NCBI GenBank assembly: GCA_947247005.1
Contig: OX365944.1
Span: 26,883,501 to 26,947,500, forward strand
Length of the DNA stretch: 64,000 nucleotides
Origin: Spisula solida
Lineage: Eukaryota > Mollusca > Bivalvia > Venerida > Mactridae
Reading direction: 5' to 3'
Part shown: positions 52,477 to 64,000 of the stretch, piece by piece
Layout of the letters: each line of letters starts with the position of its first letter
Position numbering within the stretch: position 1 is the stretch's first letter
The notes under the pieces: generated by a model
Told to the model about the DNA's origin: nothing
Databases searched by the model: none
The model's input: the letters and a program-made list of their open reading frames with translations, nothing else
Position numbers and translations under genes: made by a program

Positions 52477-53419
52477 TTAATTCTATCTTAGTCTTAATTC
52501 TCCTGAACGTACAGTTGATTTTTAAAACATATGTATAGATTATATTTACTTCGTCTCCGAAATCATTATCGAAACTTTGTTATCATTTAAGCAGGCAATG
52601 TGCATTATGAAAATTGTATAAGATTTCCTAAATACGATTTCCCGAAAATACGCTTAAGTAGTGTCTCAAAAGCGCCCATTTAAATATTCACATCAAAGTA
52701 ACCGCCTTGTATTTAGATCACACATGCTTTCATATTTTTGGGAAATAACAAAAGCTCTTCAGCGATTTTCAAATAATTATTTATTGATGTTATCAATACG
52801 TTGAAGCGATGATTCAAAATTCGACTGGTATGTAAATAAACATGATATAAGCAATTATGAATGCAGCTTTTTCATAAATAATTACTTTATTGACAAACTG
52901 TTCAAATACGAACTTGTTTTTGTTGTACACACGTATAATAGGAAACAACATTCTATATGCAAGAAACAACTAAACCACTGGAATACTTTTTAGTAGTTAA
53001 TTCATTTTAACAGTTTAATACATGGGAGTAAATAATAAAAATGTAAGAGGAAGTCTACGTAAATTCGTAGTCGTTTTTTTTCTGACCTGTCGCAGGTCAT
53101 CTGCTTGGCTGTTAATAATACAATACAAAGTTTATTCAGGCATAAAATTGCATTCCGCATATTCATAGCCAACATATATACATAGACATGAGCATGTGTG
53201 GTCAATAGTTAACAGAGTTATGAATAAAGTACATGTACATATATACAGGTTTACAGAGAAGTTCAATGCTGCTAGAATAGCGTAGAGACATACAGGAATA
53301 AAAGATGTGATGATTTCAATATCTAAAAATTAAATTTAAATTTGTGTTCTGACTTTAAAAGCAACATATAAATATTTTGCTACATTGTTTAAATTTTGCT
53401 AGAGTTTGTATTCATTAGG

Positions 53420-55430
53420 TCGTTGAATTTCTGTGCTGTCGGCCAATGGCAGTAATAAGTTGGGATTTATTTTCGTCTTAAATTTTTATACTTTGGACAA
53501 ACTAAAAGGAAGTGATATTCGTTTTCAATTACATGCATGTTACAGTTTTGGCAGTATCTATCTGTTCTTGGGATATTTGTATGTCTACCTATTTCGATGG
53601 CTAGTTTTGTGACGAAAGCCTAAATTGAGAAAGTGCAATTCTGTATTTGTTAATATTTACGCATGTGAGATATTTTTCTAGGGTTAATGTTTGTTTGAAT
53701 TTGCAGTATGTTGATAATCTATTTGAGTTATTTATATTATAGTGCCAGTTTTGGTAGTATGTATCAATAATTCTTTGCTTTATTGTTCCGAAGTTCACGT
53801 ATATTTCATTTTGTTGTAACCATAAATCTGTCATTCCTATTTCATCCAGAATGCGTTTTATATGACTAGCACAGTTTAGGTTAGTGTATGTGTTTCCGTT
53901 ATCTGTGTCGGTTTTTAATACATTATAGACGCTTTTTATCAATGAGTCGTCAGTAGATTTCAATATTTTTATCCAAAATTTAATCATTAAGAGTTTTCTA
54001 TGTATATACAATGGGTATCTACCCAAGTCCCCATATAGACCATCGAGGTTTGTACTCTTTTGGACGCATAACACTTTTCTTAGAAATTTACAATGAATAG
54101 TTTCTATATTTTTACATTCGTGATGTCCAAAGATTTCTGCACCATAGTCTAATACTGGGCTAACTAAGCTATCAAAGAGCTTACATTTTTCTTTCGTATT
54201 AATTTCAATTTGGTTAAATGTTATGAATAAATAATGTAACGCGAATCGTGAATGGTCTACTACCGTTTTTTGTGTTCTGTTCCAATTTCCGTTTTTATAT
54301 AGAGTAACTCCGAGATATTTGAATGAGGTAACTATGTCTAAAACTGTATTTTTGTATGTAAAGTTAAATTGTGTATGTCGGCCTTTCTCAAATATCATTA
54401 TTCTGGTTTTCCTCGTGTTAACCGTTAAGCCCCACGTGTCGCAGTACGACTGCATGTCAAAAAGTAAAGACTGTAAAGCGTGCGGAGTGTGTGCGAAGAT
54501 AACCGCGTCATCCGCGAATAATAATATACAAAGTTTAGCGTTATCAAGAGTAAAAATTTACATCATCTATATTTGTATTCATATTTGTTTCTATGTCATT
54601 TATAAATAACAAAAATAATAATGTAGAACAGGGATCACCTTGTTTTACTCCGACGTTTGATTGAAAGAACGATGATAGATCTGATTTATATCTAACACAT
54701 GCTTTAATTGTATTATACATACTTTTTAGACTTTTTACTATTTTTGATGAAACATTTTCAATAATTATTTTTGTGAATACGAAATTGCGGTCGATTTTGT
54801 CAAAGCATTTTTCAAAATCTACAAACACGCAATATAGTTTTTTCTTATTTGCTAAAGTTTTTGCTATTATTGAATGTAGGACAAATATGCAGTCAATAGT
54901 TGACTTACCTTTTTGAAATCCGAATTGATTTTTAGTGATTTTATCATGTTTTTGGCTCCATTTGGTCAATCTGTTTAAAATGATTTGTGAGTATATTTTT
55001 GATAGTATATTTATAAGTGTGATACCTCTATAGTTTTTAGCATCTTCTATATCACCACAGGCTTTAAATATGGGACATATGATGCCTTCACCGAAACAAC
55101 GTGGGTCTTCACCATTTTAGAGTAATCGGTTGAATAGTTTTAGGATGAATTCCAAAGTTTCATTGAAAGAAATTTACGTTGTTTTGTGTATTGTTGTTTT
55201 ACCCTTTTCCCGAATTGTTTTGGGTTGTATTTACTAAGTTTTGTCAACTCAGTTTTTTCTTTATTTAAGTATTTCTTTTTATTAATTCGTTTAATCTTGT
55301 TATATGCAGATTTCTTTCTCAAATAGTCAATGCGTAATTCTTGATTACTTTTATCACGGTTAAAAGCGTTTCTAACACATGTAAACTGTTTCCTGGCGTA
55401 CGTAAAAAGTAGTTCGTTTTTCAATGCGAT
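53420..55430 (-). pseudogene. Decayed non-LTR retrotransposon (reverse transcriptase in three frames)
   Basis: Minus-strand pieces in order: 55424-55140 (basic linker KKKYLNKEKTELTKLSKYN), about 55090-54544 (KNYRGITLINILSKIYSQI, NQFGFQKGKSTIDCIF, YCVFVDFEKCFDKIDR, NVGVKQGDPCSTLLF), and 54520-53601 (LFADDAVIF, GLTVNTRKTRIMIF, FKYLGVTLYKNGNW, SPVLDYGAEIFG), continuing past a stop with RTDRYCQNCNM..ENEYHFLLVCP. RT motifs A (FVDFEKCFD), B (KQGDP) and C (FADD) are all present, but frameshifts and stops break the gene, and the endonuclease is absent. A Jockey/CR1-like clade is my guess. The 3' tail may extend to about 53060. Confidence 0.85.
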
Positions 55431-55620
55431 TTTTTAATTGAAAAAAAGTGATTATGAAAAAAACCCATACAATATTCTTAAAACGTTTCAAGTATTTGTG
55501 TTATCCAAGTTATCTATAAACTGTATGTCTAATTAAAAATAGCGCGTATGAGTATCATCTTCGTTCCTAATCTGAACGGTCCGACCGGCATTAATACATG
55601 ATTGATATGTCCCATTTAAC

Positions 55621-56107
55621 AAAATCAAGCTGGCGAACGATAAATAGCCAACAATAGTGTAGCCAACAATAAGGGTGGTTAAACACCACTAAATTTCCTA
55701 GCCAACAATAACAGTATAAATGACCACGCTGTCTGCAATAACAACATAAGTTTATAGCTTTATATAGCTTTATATAGCTTTATATAGTATATATATACAT
55801 TAATATTATTATTACAATGAATGATAAATCTATCCACAAGGTTAGTACATATGACATTCTCTAGTTTTATTATTGATACATTATTGTTTGAACTTGATTG
55901 ACGGGGTTTGAATTTTCCATCAGCGTATTCACTAAATCGGATATCCAGATGTTCGGTCTTCCGGGGTCACGCAGCCTGGTTGCCTCTCTACGCTGCTTTT
56001 TCTCATGCCCGTTCTTATTGTTGGCTAGGAAATTTAGTGGTGTGTTGCCTTTTGTTATCGTTGGCTAGACTTATCGTTAAATTTTATCGTTCGCCAGCTT
56101 GATTTTA
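55621..56107. mobile_element. Fold-back element, about 490 bp, with agccaaca motifs
   Basis: The left arm (55621-about 55715: aaaatcaagctggcgaacga ... actaaatttcctagccaaca) is matched by the reverse complement at about 56013-56107, over about 95 bp with one short unmatched stretch. Each arm contains two or three agccaac(a/g)ata copies. The loop carries a short tandem tttatatagc repeat (55750-55787). No coding sequence. Confidence 0.75.
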
Positions 56108-56931
56108 TCTCGCCATTTGTTCCTGCGAGAAAAGAAATTTTATAGGAGATTTTTTTCCGGTTACACGACGCTAGTACTTGGTAAGCAAGGAAAATCGTCT
56201 TTATCACTCACAATTAACGTACTTATACAATAAAATCAACACCCGATGCCGTGTGTGACTGTCAGAGGTGTCGTAAGTACAAATAACATGTCGTACCCGC
56301 AACTATTCGACCAAAAAAAAATGCAAAATGACTCTTTGACAATGTTATGTCTGTATTGTGCTTTTGATAGCAATCTTTTTGAGATTATAGTAGTACTGTG
56401 TATAGGATTTAAGGGAAAAACTTGTGTAGGTGGCTAGCTTGACAAGCTTGCCGTCTCATTCAGTTGTAGCTTTTTTGAACTGTGCCACAGTAGTGTAAAC
56501 TTATATTTACTTAAACTGTATGCGTCCAATATGTTAAAAAAGTTGCTTGATAGCTCAGTCGATACGGTATTCGCTCTGTAAGCAAATTGTCAATGGCATC
56601 TTGCCTAGTCAAACCAACTTGAGGTGTGTAGTCCCAACCGAGACCAAACGTTTCTACACTAAACGTTTCATTACGTTAGGTGATAATAAGGTCCAACAGT
56701 CTTTACAAGTTAGGTCCCATGGTTTGGACTAGGTGTGTACAGGCTCTTCGCAGGTTGCCGAATATTGGAGCGGCGGGGGAGGGGTATCCCCTCCGTTTTT
56801 ATGAGGAAATTTTATGAAATCAGCGTAAATGGGACTATTTCCAGTTCTTTCAATATGTATTCCGTTGGATGAATTTTTGGATCGTCCGTGTATGTTAGTC
56901 ATTCTTTGGTATTATTACCAAATATTTATGC

Positions 56932-57066
56932 CTTATAGGCATATAGTTGCTGAATTACATTCATTTGGTGCTGTTGTAAATACAATCCAAATATAGAGTG
57001 ACTTATAGGCATATAGTTGCTGAATCACATTCATTTGGTGCTGTTGTAAATACAATTCAAATATAA
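56932..57066. repeat. Tandem duplication, 2 copies of about 68 bp
   Basis: cttataggcatatagttgct ... cattcatttggtgctgttgt appears twice in a row with only a few differences. Confidence 0.9.
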
Positions 57067-57480
57067 GATATTTCAAATTCATCCTTCACTTATGTAGTGA
57101 CTGCATTGACGAGTATCGTTATCGAACGCTACCCTTCGACGCATGGCATTGAATGCATGTCTTTAGAAACCACTGACCCTTATTCGTCGTTTTGCCGCTC
57201 CAATTGGTAGCCAATATTTCAGCTACAAAATTTTAAATTCTCATGCAACGCCTCTGGTGTATGCACTGAATCAAGTGACTGATCAAGACAGACAAATATT
57301 CACAGACAAGTACAAAACATTTGTAATTTCAAATATAAAAAACATAATTATAAATGTTTGAAATCATTTGTTACTAGCTTCATTAAGGTGAAATTATAAT
57401 CCCAAAAAGTTTAGAAATTCCCTGCCTGCCAGTTTAGAATTCAATTATTGATATTGAAGGAAGAAAGCTGTGTCCAGATA

Positions 57481-57552
57481 GCAGGCTCAGTTGAGAATTC
57501 GCCTTTTCTAAGCAGATGATTCTGGGTTTGAGCCCTGGTCCAACTACATACT
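57481..57552 (+). repeat. Degenerate tRNA-like sequence
   Basis: caggctcagttgagaattcgcc (A-box-like) and gggtttgagccctggtcc (B-box-like) are at tRNA spacing. The stems are broken, so this is probably a SINE head. Confidence 0.4.
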
Positions 57553-58082
57553 TTTCAGACCATGTTACATTATTAACGTTCCCACAGATTGTATTAGTTT
57601 CATTCCATTGTTCGAGTGTTGTATAGTCACAGTGTCAAAATGTCAATAATATTCCACGCGGTATTTGTCACAAATGTTGTGACCAAAAACGGTCACTTTC
57701 CGGTACATTTGTACCAATATATATAATGTTTTAAGTTGTTCAAGGAACAACTAGTTTTAATACATATCAACAATTGCAACCCATTTTTACTGCCTGAAAA
57801 TTCTTTTCTATGCCACAAATGGACAGTGCCACATTAAGGAAAGTAAACCGGTCAGCCAGCAATTGCAAATTTGCATATCTTTCGCCGATGCAAAGGAAGC
57901 ATGTAAACCGGCAAAATAGTTCTCTAGTTACTCTACGACACGTTGAAAATCTGTAATATTGAGCACTACTCTTTATGAACTGTTACATAATAGTTTATTA
58001 GGTTTGATTAATCAGTCATTGGCGTAGCCAGCAATACGGATGTATGCACATGAGTAACATTTGTACAGCAGAAATCGATGGG

Positions 58083-58145
58083 TTGGCGGAAAACTATTGT
58101 AACTCCAATGTAAATTAGAGCGAGTTACAATAGTTTTCCGCCAAA
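58083..58145. repeat. Perfect 23-bp inverted repeat (hairpin)
   Basis: ttggcggaaaactattgtaa and its exact reverse complement surround a loop of about 18 nt. The stem is long and uninterrupted. Confidence 0.9.
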
Positions 58146-58919
58146 CCATCAAAATATAATATGGTAAAAATGGCATTTAAGTCCCAAATTTCACAATCCT
58201 GAGGACCCCTAACCATACGAACCAACTTCAAGGCTTATGCGCCTGTCCGTAGTATCTGATTTTACACGTATCTGAATTATTTGGCTAATTATTCTGACTA
58301 ATGAATTTAAACGTGCACCCGGTGACCGGTATAAATTCGATCAGCATCCTAACTGCAGAAAAGCACATCCTAAGCATTTCTAGTTAATTATCTGGCCTCA
58401 GAAAACTGTTTCACTTGTACTTTCTCTGCATGCATTCTTATTCATTCTAATCATGAAAGATCGAACATTTCCATTTGTCTCCGGTAAATATTGCGCAATG
58501 CATAAAGGCCGAGGTGATCAGAATGGCATTCAATCGAACAACCTCAGGGGTTTCAGCGCTTTGATTCCTGTTAGCCGTTCAATACATGTAGTTAATATGC
58601 ATACATGTTTTCAGGGGTTTTTCGCATTAATATATAACAGAGGCCTATAAAAGGCCCCTTCCTGATTGAAAATGTCTTTAAAATCATGCAGTTTTCCCAA
58701 AAAAGTTATACCCTACTTTTTTTCCATAATCAGGAATACACCAATATTTTTCCCAAAATGTAAAGACCAAGGATCCTTCCCAAAATGAACAGAAAAATCC
58801 CTGGTTTCTTTATGTAAGCTGCACATACATAGTATATACATAGAATCTAAATTAATTAATATTCATAAAACTTCTCTGTTAAAGGCCGCGCCTAAGTTCA
58901 TAGTATCGTTCAATGTTTT

Positions 58920-59060
58920 GCATGCATGATTATTATTCCCCGCAAAAGGCGCAGGGATAATAGTAATTGTATGCGTCCGTCCTTCTGTCCGATATTTTGT
59001 CCAGGCATAACTTCCGTTTTTTAACATTTTTTTATTTTCATAAGACATATTATATAGCTA
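58920..59060. repeat. Dispersed repeat of bivalve type
   Basis: The block ttattattccccgcaaaagg, cgcagggataatagtaattg, cgtccgtccttctgtccg is a form I associate with widespread molluscan repeats. Only one copy lies in this window. Confidence 0.45.
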
Positions 59061-59318
59061 TACACAATACATAATATACAAACAATTTTGTCCAAAAAAA
59101 AAATGTGAAACTAATTCCTGAATCTTTATGATATTATTCATTAATGTCATTATGATTTTTGTAGTATATATATAGTGGAGGGGGGAGAGTTATGAGGACA
59201 GTCGCTTAGAAGATATGTTGTGGTTGTAGAGAGTGAGAAAGGAAAGTAAGAGAAAGATAATAAGAAATGGTTACGGGTTCGGGGAATTTACACAATATCA
59301 CTATTTGAGTTATACAAG

Positions 59319-62300
59319 TTATGAAAACTTCTGCCATTTTCTGTTACAGATTTGAAGTTTGTTTTTGAATAGTGCGATTGTTTGTTCCAGTTTTTTTCGA
59401 TAGTTAATGTATTCTTTAAATGACTGAATCGTCGGTGTGTGTTTATTGCATTTACATTTAAATATGAAATATTTTGCAAGCAGTATAATATAGTTGGTAA
59501 TAAGCCCATCTTCTTCTGTATTCTTTATAATGTTGCAAACTGAAATATTTTGAAATGTGATATTTAAGTCTTTTGAAAGTTTTTGTACTAGATATGACCT
59601 AACTTCAGCCCAAAAACTTTGTACAATATGACATTCCCAGAACATATGGTATATAGAGTCTGGTTGTCTATTGCAAAAATCACATAAGCTTGACTGGGTT
59701 ATATGACACTTGTGTAAAAATGAATTGTCGGGTATTATATTCATGAGGTATTTATACTGAAATTCTCTAAGTTTAGTGTCTATTGTAATAGTATTCGTTT
59801 GTTGGAAAATTTTAACCCATTCTGTGTCTTCTATGGTGAACCTGAGATTCCATTTTTGTTTGTATTTTGGTTCTGTTGATAGTTTAGTCTTGATTAGTGA
59901 ATTGTATGCAATCTTACTTAATTTGCTTTTTCCATTTAGTCTATCGATTAGGTGGTCTGGTGGGTTGTATGTTATAATTTCGTTTTGCATTTGTGTCTTC
60001 CATTCTTTCGGTATGTTTTTAATGAGGGTATAGTATTTCAAGTAGTCTCCATTAGGGATATCATATAGAAATTTCATCTGCTCGAAGCTGTGGAATATTT
60101 TGTGTCTGAAGTCAAATATATGTTCTACATACTGGATTCCTTTACTGAACCAGGTGTTATAGTAAAATAACTCATTTTTATTTATATGTTTTATACTTGA
60201 ATTATTCCAGATGATTTGTTTGGATGTTTGGATTTCAGTGTTTAGGGTGTTGACCTTAGACCATGAAATCAATATATCCTTTAAAAATTTTGATTTTATA
60301 TTGAGACTTTTACAGTCTTTTTCAGTAATATAACATTTAAATAGTAATAATCCTCCATACTTTTCTAATTCGGTCTTGTAATGAAAACTCCAGTTGGCGT
60401 TTGAATTAAAAATTCTTTTTATCCAGCTTATATTTAATGAATCTAGAAAACATTCCATGTCTATCATTTTTAGACCCCCGTCTTTGTATTCTTGAATTAT
60501 TTGTTTACGTGATATTTTATCAGGTTTTGAATTCCACAAGAAATCAAAGAAAATTGTATTGATCAATTTTATAAAATGTGCTGGTGGGTTTTGTAACACA
60601 GTAAGGGGATAAATTAGCTTTGGAAGAACAAATGTTTTTAGAACTGCTATTTTTCCAATGAGTGTTAAGTTCCATTTTTTCCATTGTTTTAGGACATTTT
60701 TACATTCTATTATCTTATTTGCTACATTTAGATCATACATTGAAGATAACTTATTACTGAAGGTAATTCCTAACGTAGTTGCCTCCGACGAAGTCCATTC
60801 AAATTCGTTGTCAAAGACAATATCTGTATTTTTTAGACTTCCAATGCGCAGGACCGAGCATTTGTTTCTATTAAGTTTAAGCCCAGATGTTTTACCAAAA
60901 TCGTCAAGAGTTTTTATAAGATTTTCGAAAGACGTTCGATTTCCTTTAAGTAGAAAGCTAGCATCGTCTGCAAAAAGAGTTTGTTTTGTGCTTTTATTGT
61001 TTAAATTAATACCTTCTATAGCATCGTTGTTTTCTATAGAAATAGATAAAAACTCAATACATAGGATAAAAAGATACGGTGATAGAGGACATCCTTGCCG
61101 TACACCACTCTTAATGTTAAAAAAGTCAGAAAAATGACCATTATTAGTTATACAGCCTTTCACATTTGCATAAAAAACTTCAACCCATTGTATGAGCGAA
61201 TCGCTAAAATTTAGTTCTTTTAAACATTTATACATGAATTCATGATTTAAACTATCAAATGCTTTTTGGAAATCAGAAAAGAATATGAGACCTGGTTCAT
61301 TGTTAAGTTGCATTTTTTCTATTGTTTCAATAATTGTTCTCACATTCTCTCCTATATATCTTCCCTTGATGAACCCAGTTTGGTTTTCGTTAACTATACT
61401 ATCTACAACCTTTTTTATTCTATTAGCAATAACTTTTGAGGCAATTTTATAATCGACATTTAATAGTGATATTGGTCTCCAGTTATTAATTGACAAAGGA
61501 TCTTTATTCTTCTTTGGTATTAATGTTATGATACTCTGGGTTTGAAGTTCTGTTAACTTCCCTATGTCGTAAGAGTAATTTAGTGAGTTAACTAGGAATG
61601 TTTTAATATCGTTCCAAAATATCTTATAGAATTCGACAGATAACCCGTCTGAACCAGGGCTTTTGTTATTATTCATTTCTCTTAGTGCGATGGAACATTC
61701 ATATTCTGAAATTATTCCACTAGTGAGTGTTTTATTATCTTCTGATAGGGTATTGTGTCCATTTGAGAAAAAAGTATTATTGCGGGTTAGACTTTCGTTA
61801 ATTTTATATAAATCAGCATAAAATTTTTTACAGTATGATAAAATATCATTGCTGTTTGTAACTATCGTGTCATTATCAGTTTTCAATTGGTGCATGGTTT
61901 TACTTTCAGCTCTTTTGCGCTCTAGATTCGCAAAATATTTAGTATTTTTTTCCGCCCCTTCAACCCATTCGGCACGTGATCTTAAAATAATGCCTTTAAT
62001 CTTTTCTTCAGTTATATCTTTTAATATTTTTTGTTGGTTAAGTAGTTCGTTATGTAGGTTTTTATTACTTGGTTCAGAGCAGATTTTACGTTCTAATCTT
62101 TCAATATTTTGTTGTATTTTTAATTCTTTTTCTTTGTTTATTTTTTGTAGTTTACTGGAATATTTAATGGCTTCATTCCGGACTGTGCCTTTAACTAGTT
62201 CCCATAAAGTATTTGGGTTTGAATCCATATTTATATTAGCTGTTTCATTAATTGCCTGCTTGACTTTTGTTTGGAAATCTGTATTTAACAATATTGAGTT

Positions 62301-62627
62301 ATTTATTTTGAAGAATCCTCGTCCACGCTCTGTTGACGCGAGTTCAAGATCAAATGTAACAACGGAGTGGTCGGATTTAAAGCCCATTTTAATATAACAA
62401 TCTTTCACATGATTTAAGATGTTGGACGAGACTAAGAAGTAATCTAGTCTACAATATATTGGTGGTTTATGATTAGATTGCCATGTAAATGTCAGAGATC
62501 TCATCACGACTTCTTTAAAACATAATATGATAGTACTAGTAATTTCATGTACGAATAACAAAATTATAAAACTTAAAGGAACTATTAAACACCCTGAATA
62601 GAAAAGCCCATCCTTAGGCCTTAACAT
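59319..62627 (-). CDS. LINE ORF2-like reverse transcriptase (Tx1/L1-like), nearly intact, 5' truncated
   Basis: A single uninterrupted frame of 1102 codons. The first 44 residues look like flanking sequence. From about residue 46 it matches the end of an apurinic-type endonuclease (CRLDYFLVS, SDHSVV at 85-90). RT follows: KSPGSDG (322), NWRPISLLN (382), GFIKGRYIGENVR (418), FSDFQKAFDS with the catalytic Asp (450), SGVRQGCPLSPYLF (507) and FADD (552). The C-terminus carries a CCHC-like motif, CDFCNRQPDSIYHMFWECH. Full ORF2 proteins of this group run about 1200-1300 residues, so roughly the N-terminal three quarters of the endonuclease is gone. The RT half could still be translated. No target duplication was found by eye at the ends. 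Confidence 0.9.
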   Translation of the reverse strand: MLRPKDGLFYSGCLIVPLSFIILLFVHEITSTIILCFKEVVMRSLTFTWQSNHKPPIYCRLDYFLVSSNILNHVKDCYIKMGFKSDHSVVTFDLELASTERGRGFFKINNSILLNTDFQTKVKQAINETANINMDSNPNTLWELVKGTVRNEAIKYSSKLQKINKEKELKIQQNIERLERKICSEPSNKNLHNELLNQQKILKDITEEKIKGIILRSRAEWVEGAEKNTKYFANLERKRAESKTMHQLKTDNDTIVTNSNDILSYCKKFYADLYKINESLTRNNTFFSNGHNTLSEDNKTLTSGIISEYECSIALREMNNNKSPGSDGLSVEFYKIFWNDIKTFLVNSLNYSYDIGKLTELQTQSIITLIPKKNKDPLSINNWRPISLLNVDYKIASKVIANRIKKVVDSIVNENQTGFIKGRYIGENVRTIIETIEKMQLNNEPGLIFFSDFQKAFDSLNHEFMYKCLKELNFSDSLIQWVEVFYANVKGCITNNGHFSDFFNIKSGVRQGCPLSPYLFILCIEFLSISIENNDAIEGINLNNKSTKQTLFADDASFLLKGNRTSFENLIKTLDDFGKTSGLKLNRNKCSVLRIGSLKNTDIVFDNEFEWTSSEATTLGITFSNKLSSMYDLNVANKIIECKNVLKQWKKWNLTLIGKIAVLKTFVLPKLIYPLTVLQNPPAHFIKLINTIFFDFLWNSKPDKISRKQIIQEYKDGGLKMIDMECFLDSLNISWIKRIFNSNANWSFHYKTELEKYGGLLLFKCYITEKDCKSLNIKSKFLKDILISWSKVNTLNTEIQTSKQIIWNNSSIKHINKNELFYYNTWFSKGIQYVEHIFDFRHKIFHSFEQMKFLYDIPNGDYLKYYTLIKNIPKEWKTQMQNEIITYNPPDHLIDRLNGKSKLSKIAYNSLIKTKLSTEPKYKQKWNLRFTIEDTEWVKIFQQTNTITIDTKLREFQYKYLMNIIPDNSFLHKCHITQSSLCDFCNRQPDSIYHMFWECHIVQSFWAEVRSYLVQKLSKDLNITFQNISVCNIIKNTEEDGLITNYIILLAKYFIFKCKCNKHTPTIQSFKEYINYRKKLEQTIALFKNKLQICNRKWQKFS

Positions 62628-64000
62628 AAAAGTTAATAAAATCTTGAAATTTGTATTTGAAAAGGTAGCCGGAGAATAATGTTTTGCAATATACTATGGA
62701 CCACTTCTTGCATTGACGCAGTTTATTATGTTTTCCATCGAACTGAATAACATTAATTTTGACACTCATATTTCGCCCAATCATAAATATATCGTGTGGA
62801 GAATTTCATAAAGGTAATGTAAATATCTTATTGGTGAATACACCTGCATTTTAAGTGTATAGGCAATAAGAGTACCAAGGCCTAAATCATTGAAAACATG
62901 TATACAAATAATACAACTTTAACATAAAAGGTTTACAACTGCACGTATATGTAGATTATTTTCTGTACATGAACGACATAAGCAAATATGTGAACACCTC
63001 ATGTTTACATTGGTGTTTACTCGTACTCACGTGATCATACTTCAAAATGCATGCTCAGTAGTATCAGTATAAATCGGCCAATACGTGTTTTATTTTGCTG
63101 AAATTTTTAATGTATGCAGCTAAGATTATATGGCAATCAACTTAATAGTATTTCAGTCTGATCGCACCCTTAACAATCACAATAAACAAATTAAAACATA
63201 AATAAAAGTAGAGGTAGCTAATTATGTGCCGTGCCTCCTTCGTCGTTGGTCAGATTGTCAGTGCAGCTGTGTACCTGTTTTGCTCATAAAGCTCGTGTAA
63301 AAGTGTCCGTTCTTGTCATGGAGACGAAAGCATACGGTGATAAATTTGAAGCTCATATTAGCAATCTAGGTTTAGAAACCCCGACTGTTTCCACTCAATG
63401 TCTAATCAGAATTACTTCCCCTTGACTGTAAAGTTATTAGTAATTTGAAGTGTAGTGTTATGATGTATATATGACTCAATTAGTGCTGTTGCTAGTAACC
63501 GGGTACTTGGATATTCACGGGTTGGGCTAGAAAATTGAGAACGAGTATTGGTCATCTCCGAGATCTTTGATATAAATACCTACCATATACGAGTACAGAT
63601 GTCTCTTAAATTCGTTACATCAAGCAGTTTACAAAAATAACATCCTTAATTTGTAATTCGCTTTGTAAAGTAAGCTTGTACTTTAAGTAAAGCTAGCGAC
63701 ATCATTACATTCGAGTATAGTATGGTCGGACAAAGTCTCGTTTCTTAAAGTTACTAACTAGTAATGAAACATTAATTCGTGTTTTGAACAATTAAATAAT
63801 TTACGACATATCTAGAAAATGAACTACATTGATCATGATGGTTGCCTACATTGGATTGCCATCATGGTCATTAGATGACACCATACGACGAACCGTCTGC
63901 AATGGCTGAACCAACGTACCGGCATTTTTCACATCGAAGACGTGGAAATACTTCGGTATTTCTATTAAAGGATGATAAGCAGGCAGTATGCAAAAGCTGT
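62628..64000. other. Intergenic, no feature seen
   Basis: AT-rich sequence. The longest frame (63231-63425) has no motif, splice context or relation to the other genes. Confidence 0.5.

Noticed and set aside
56545..56640. tRNA-like sequence (tagctcagtcgatac)
   Set aside because: A-box-like only; no B box at the proper distance and no cloverleaf.

Overview
The window is eukaryotic, AT-rich and repeat-dense. It has long introns with GT/AG splice sites, three unrelated non-LTR retrotransposons, many fold-back elements, tRNA-derived SINE-like sequence, and dispersed and tandem repeats of the kind familiar from bivalve molluscs (blocks around 'tgaccttgaccc', 'ggtgaacatttgtacca' and 'cggacggacgg', and a block ending near 'ttcggcgggggata'). 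My best reading is a bivalve mollusc chromosome segment. The species cannot be named from the sequence alone, and all exon structures here are read by eye from splice signals, phase and paralogue comparison.

Layout. 1-16.65 kb, plus strand: two tandem paralogous claudin/PMP22-like four-helix membrane protein genes. The first (262-1558) lacks its 5' exon in the window; the second (9693-16653) has three complete coding exons. Both have identical exon phases, a 156-nt middle exon and a long tyrosine-rich cytoplasmic tail. Their introns and spacer hold SINE-like, minisatellite, fold-back and Tc1-like transposon sequence. 16.7-25.8 kb: intergenic repeats, including a 4.5-kb TTAA-flanked long-inverted-repeat element (20575-25094) with a younger, 5'-truncated non-LTR retrotransposon nested in one arm behind a 15-bp target-site duplication.

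25.87-52.48 kb, minus strand: the most interesting locus. Eighteen exons join with compatible phases into one continuous reading frame of about 1746 codons. The predicted product has a signal peptide, five cysteine-rich domains of about 175 residues, four Ser/Thr-rich mucin-like linkers made of 9-residue repeats, and a C-terminal hydrophobic tail like a GPI-anchor signal. A three-exon cassette (134 + 127 + variable nt, phase 2 at both ends) occurs four times in tandem. Three cassettes are almost identical even in their introns (period about 3.69 kb), so the gene has recently grown by in-frame internal duplication. Its introns carry a 45-bp minisatellite, palindrome-rich insertions, a Tc1/mariner-like remnant and a 3.6-kb long-inverted-repeat element.

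52.5-64 kb: a decayed non-LTR retrotransposon (about 53.4-55.4 kb), fold-back elements, and a nearly intact Tx1/L1-like LINE reverse transcriptase frame of 1102 codons (59319-62627). The last 1.4 kb shows nothing I can assign.

The two host loci encode membrane or surface proteins. I see no evidence that they work together; most of the remaining sequence is transposon-derived.
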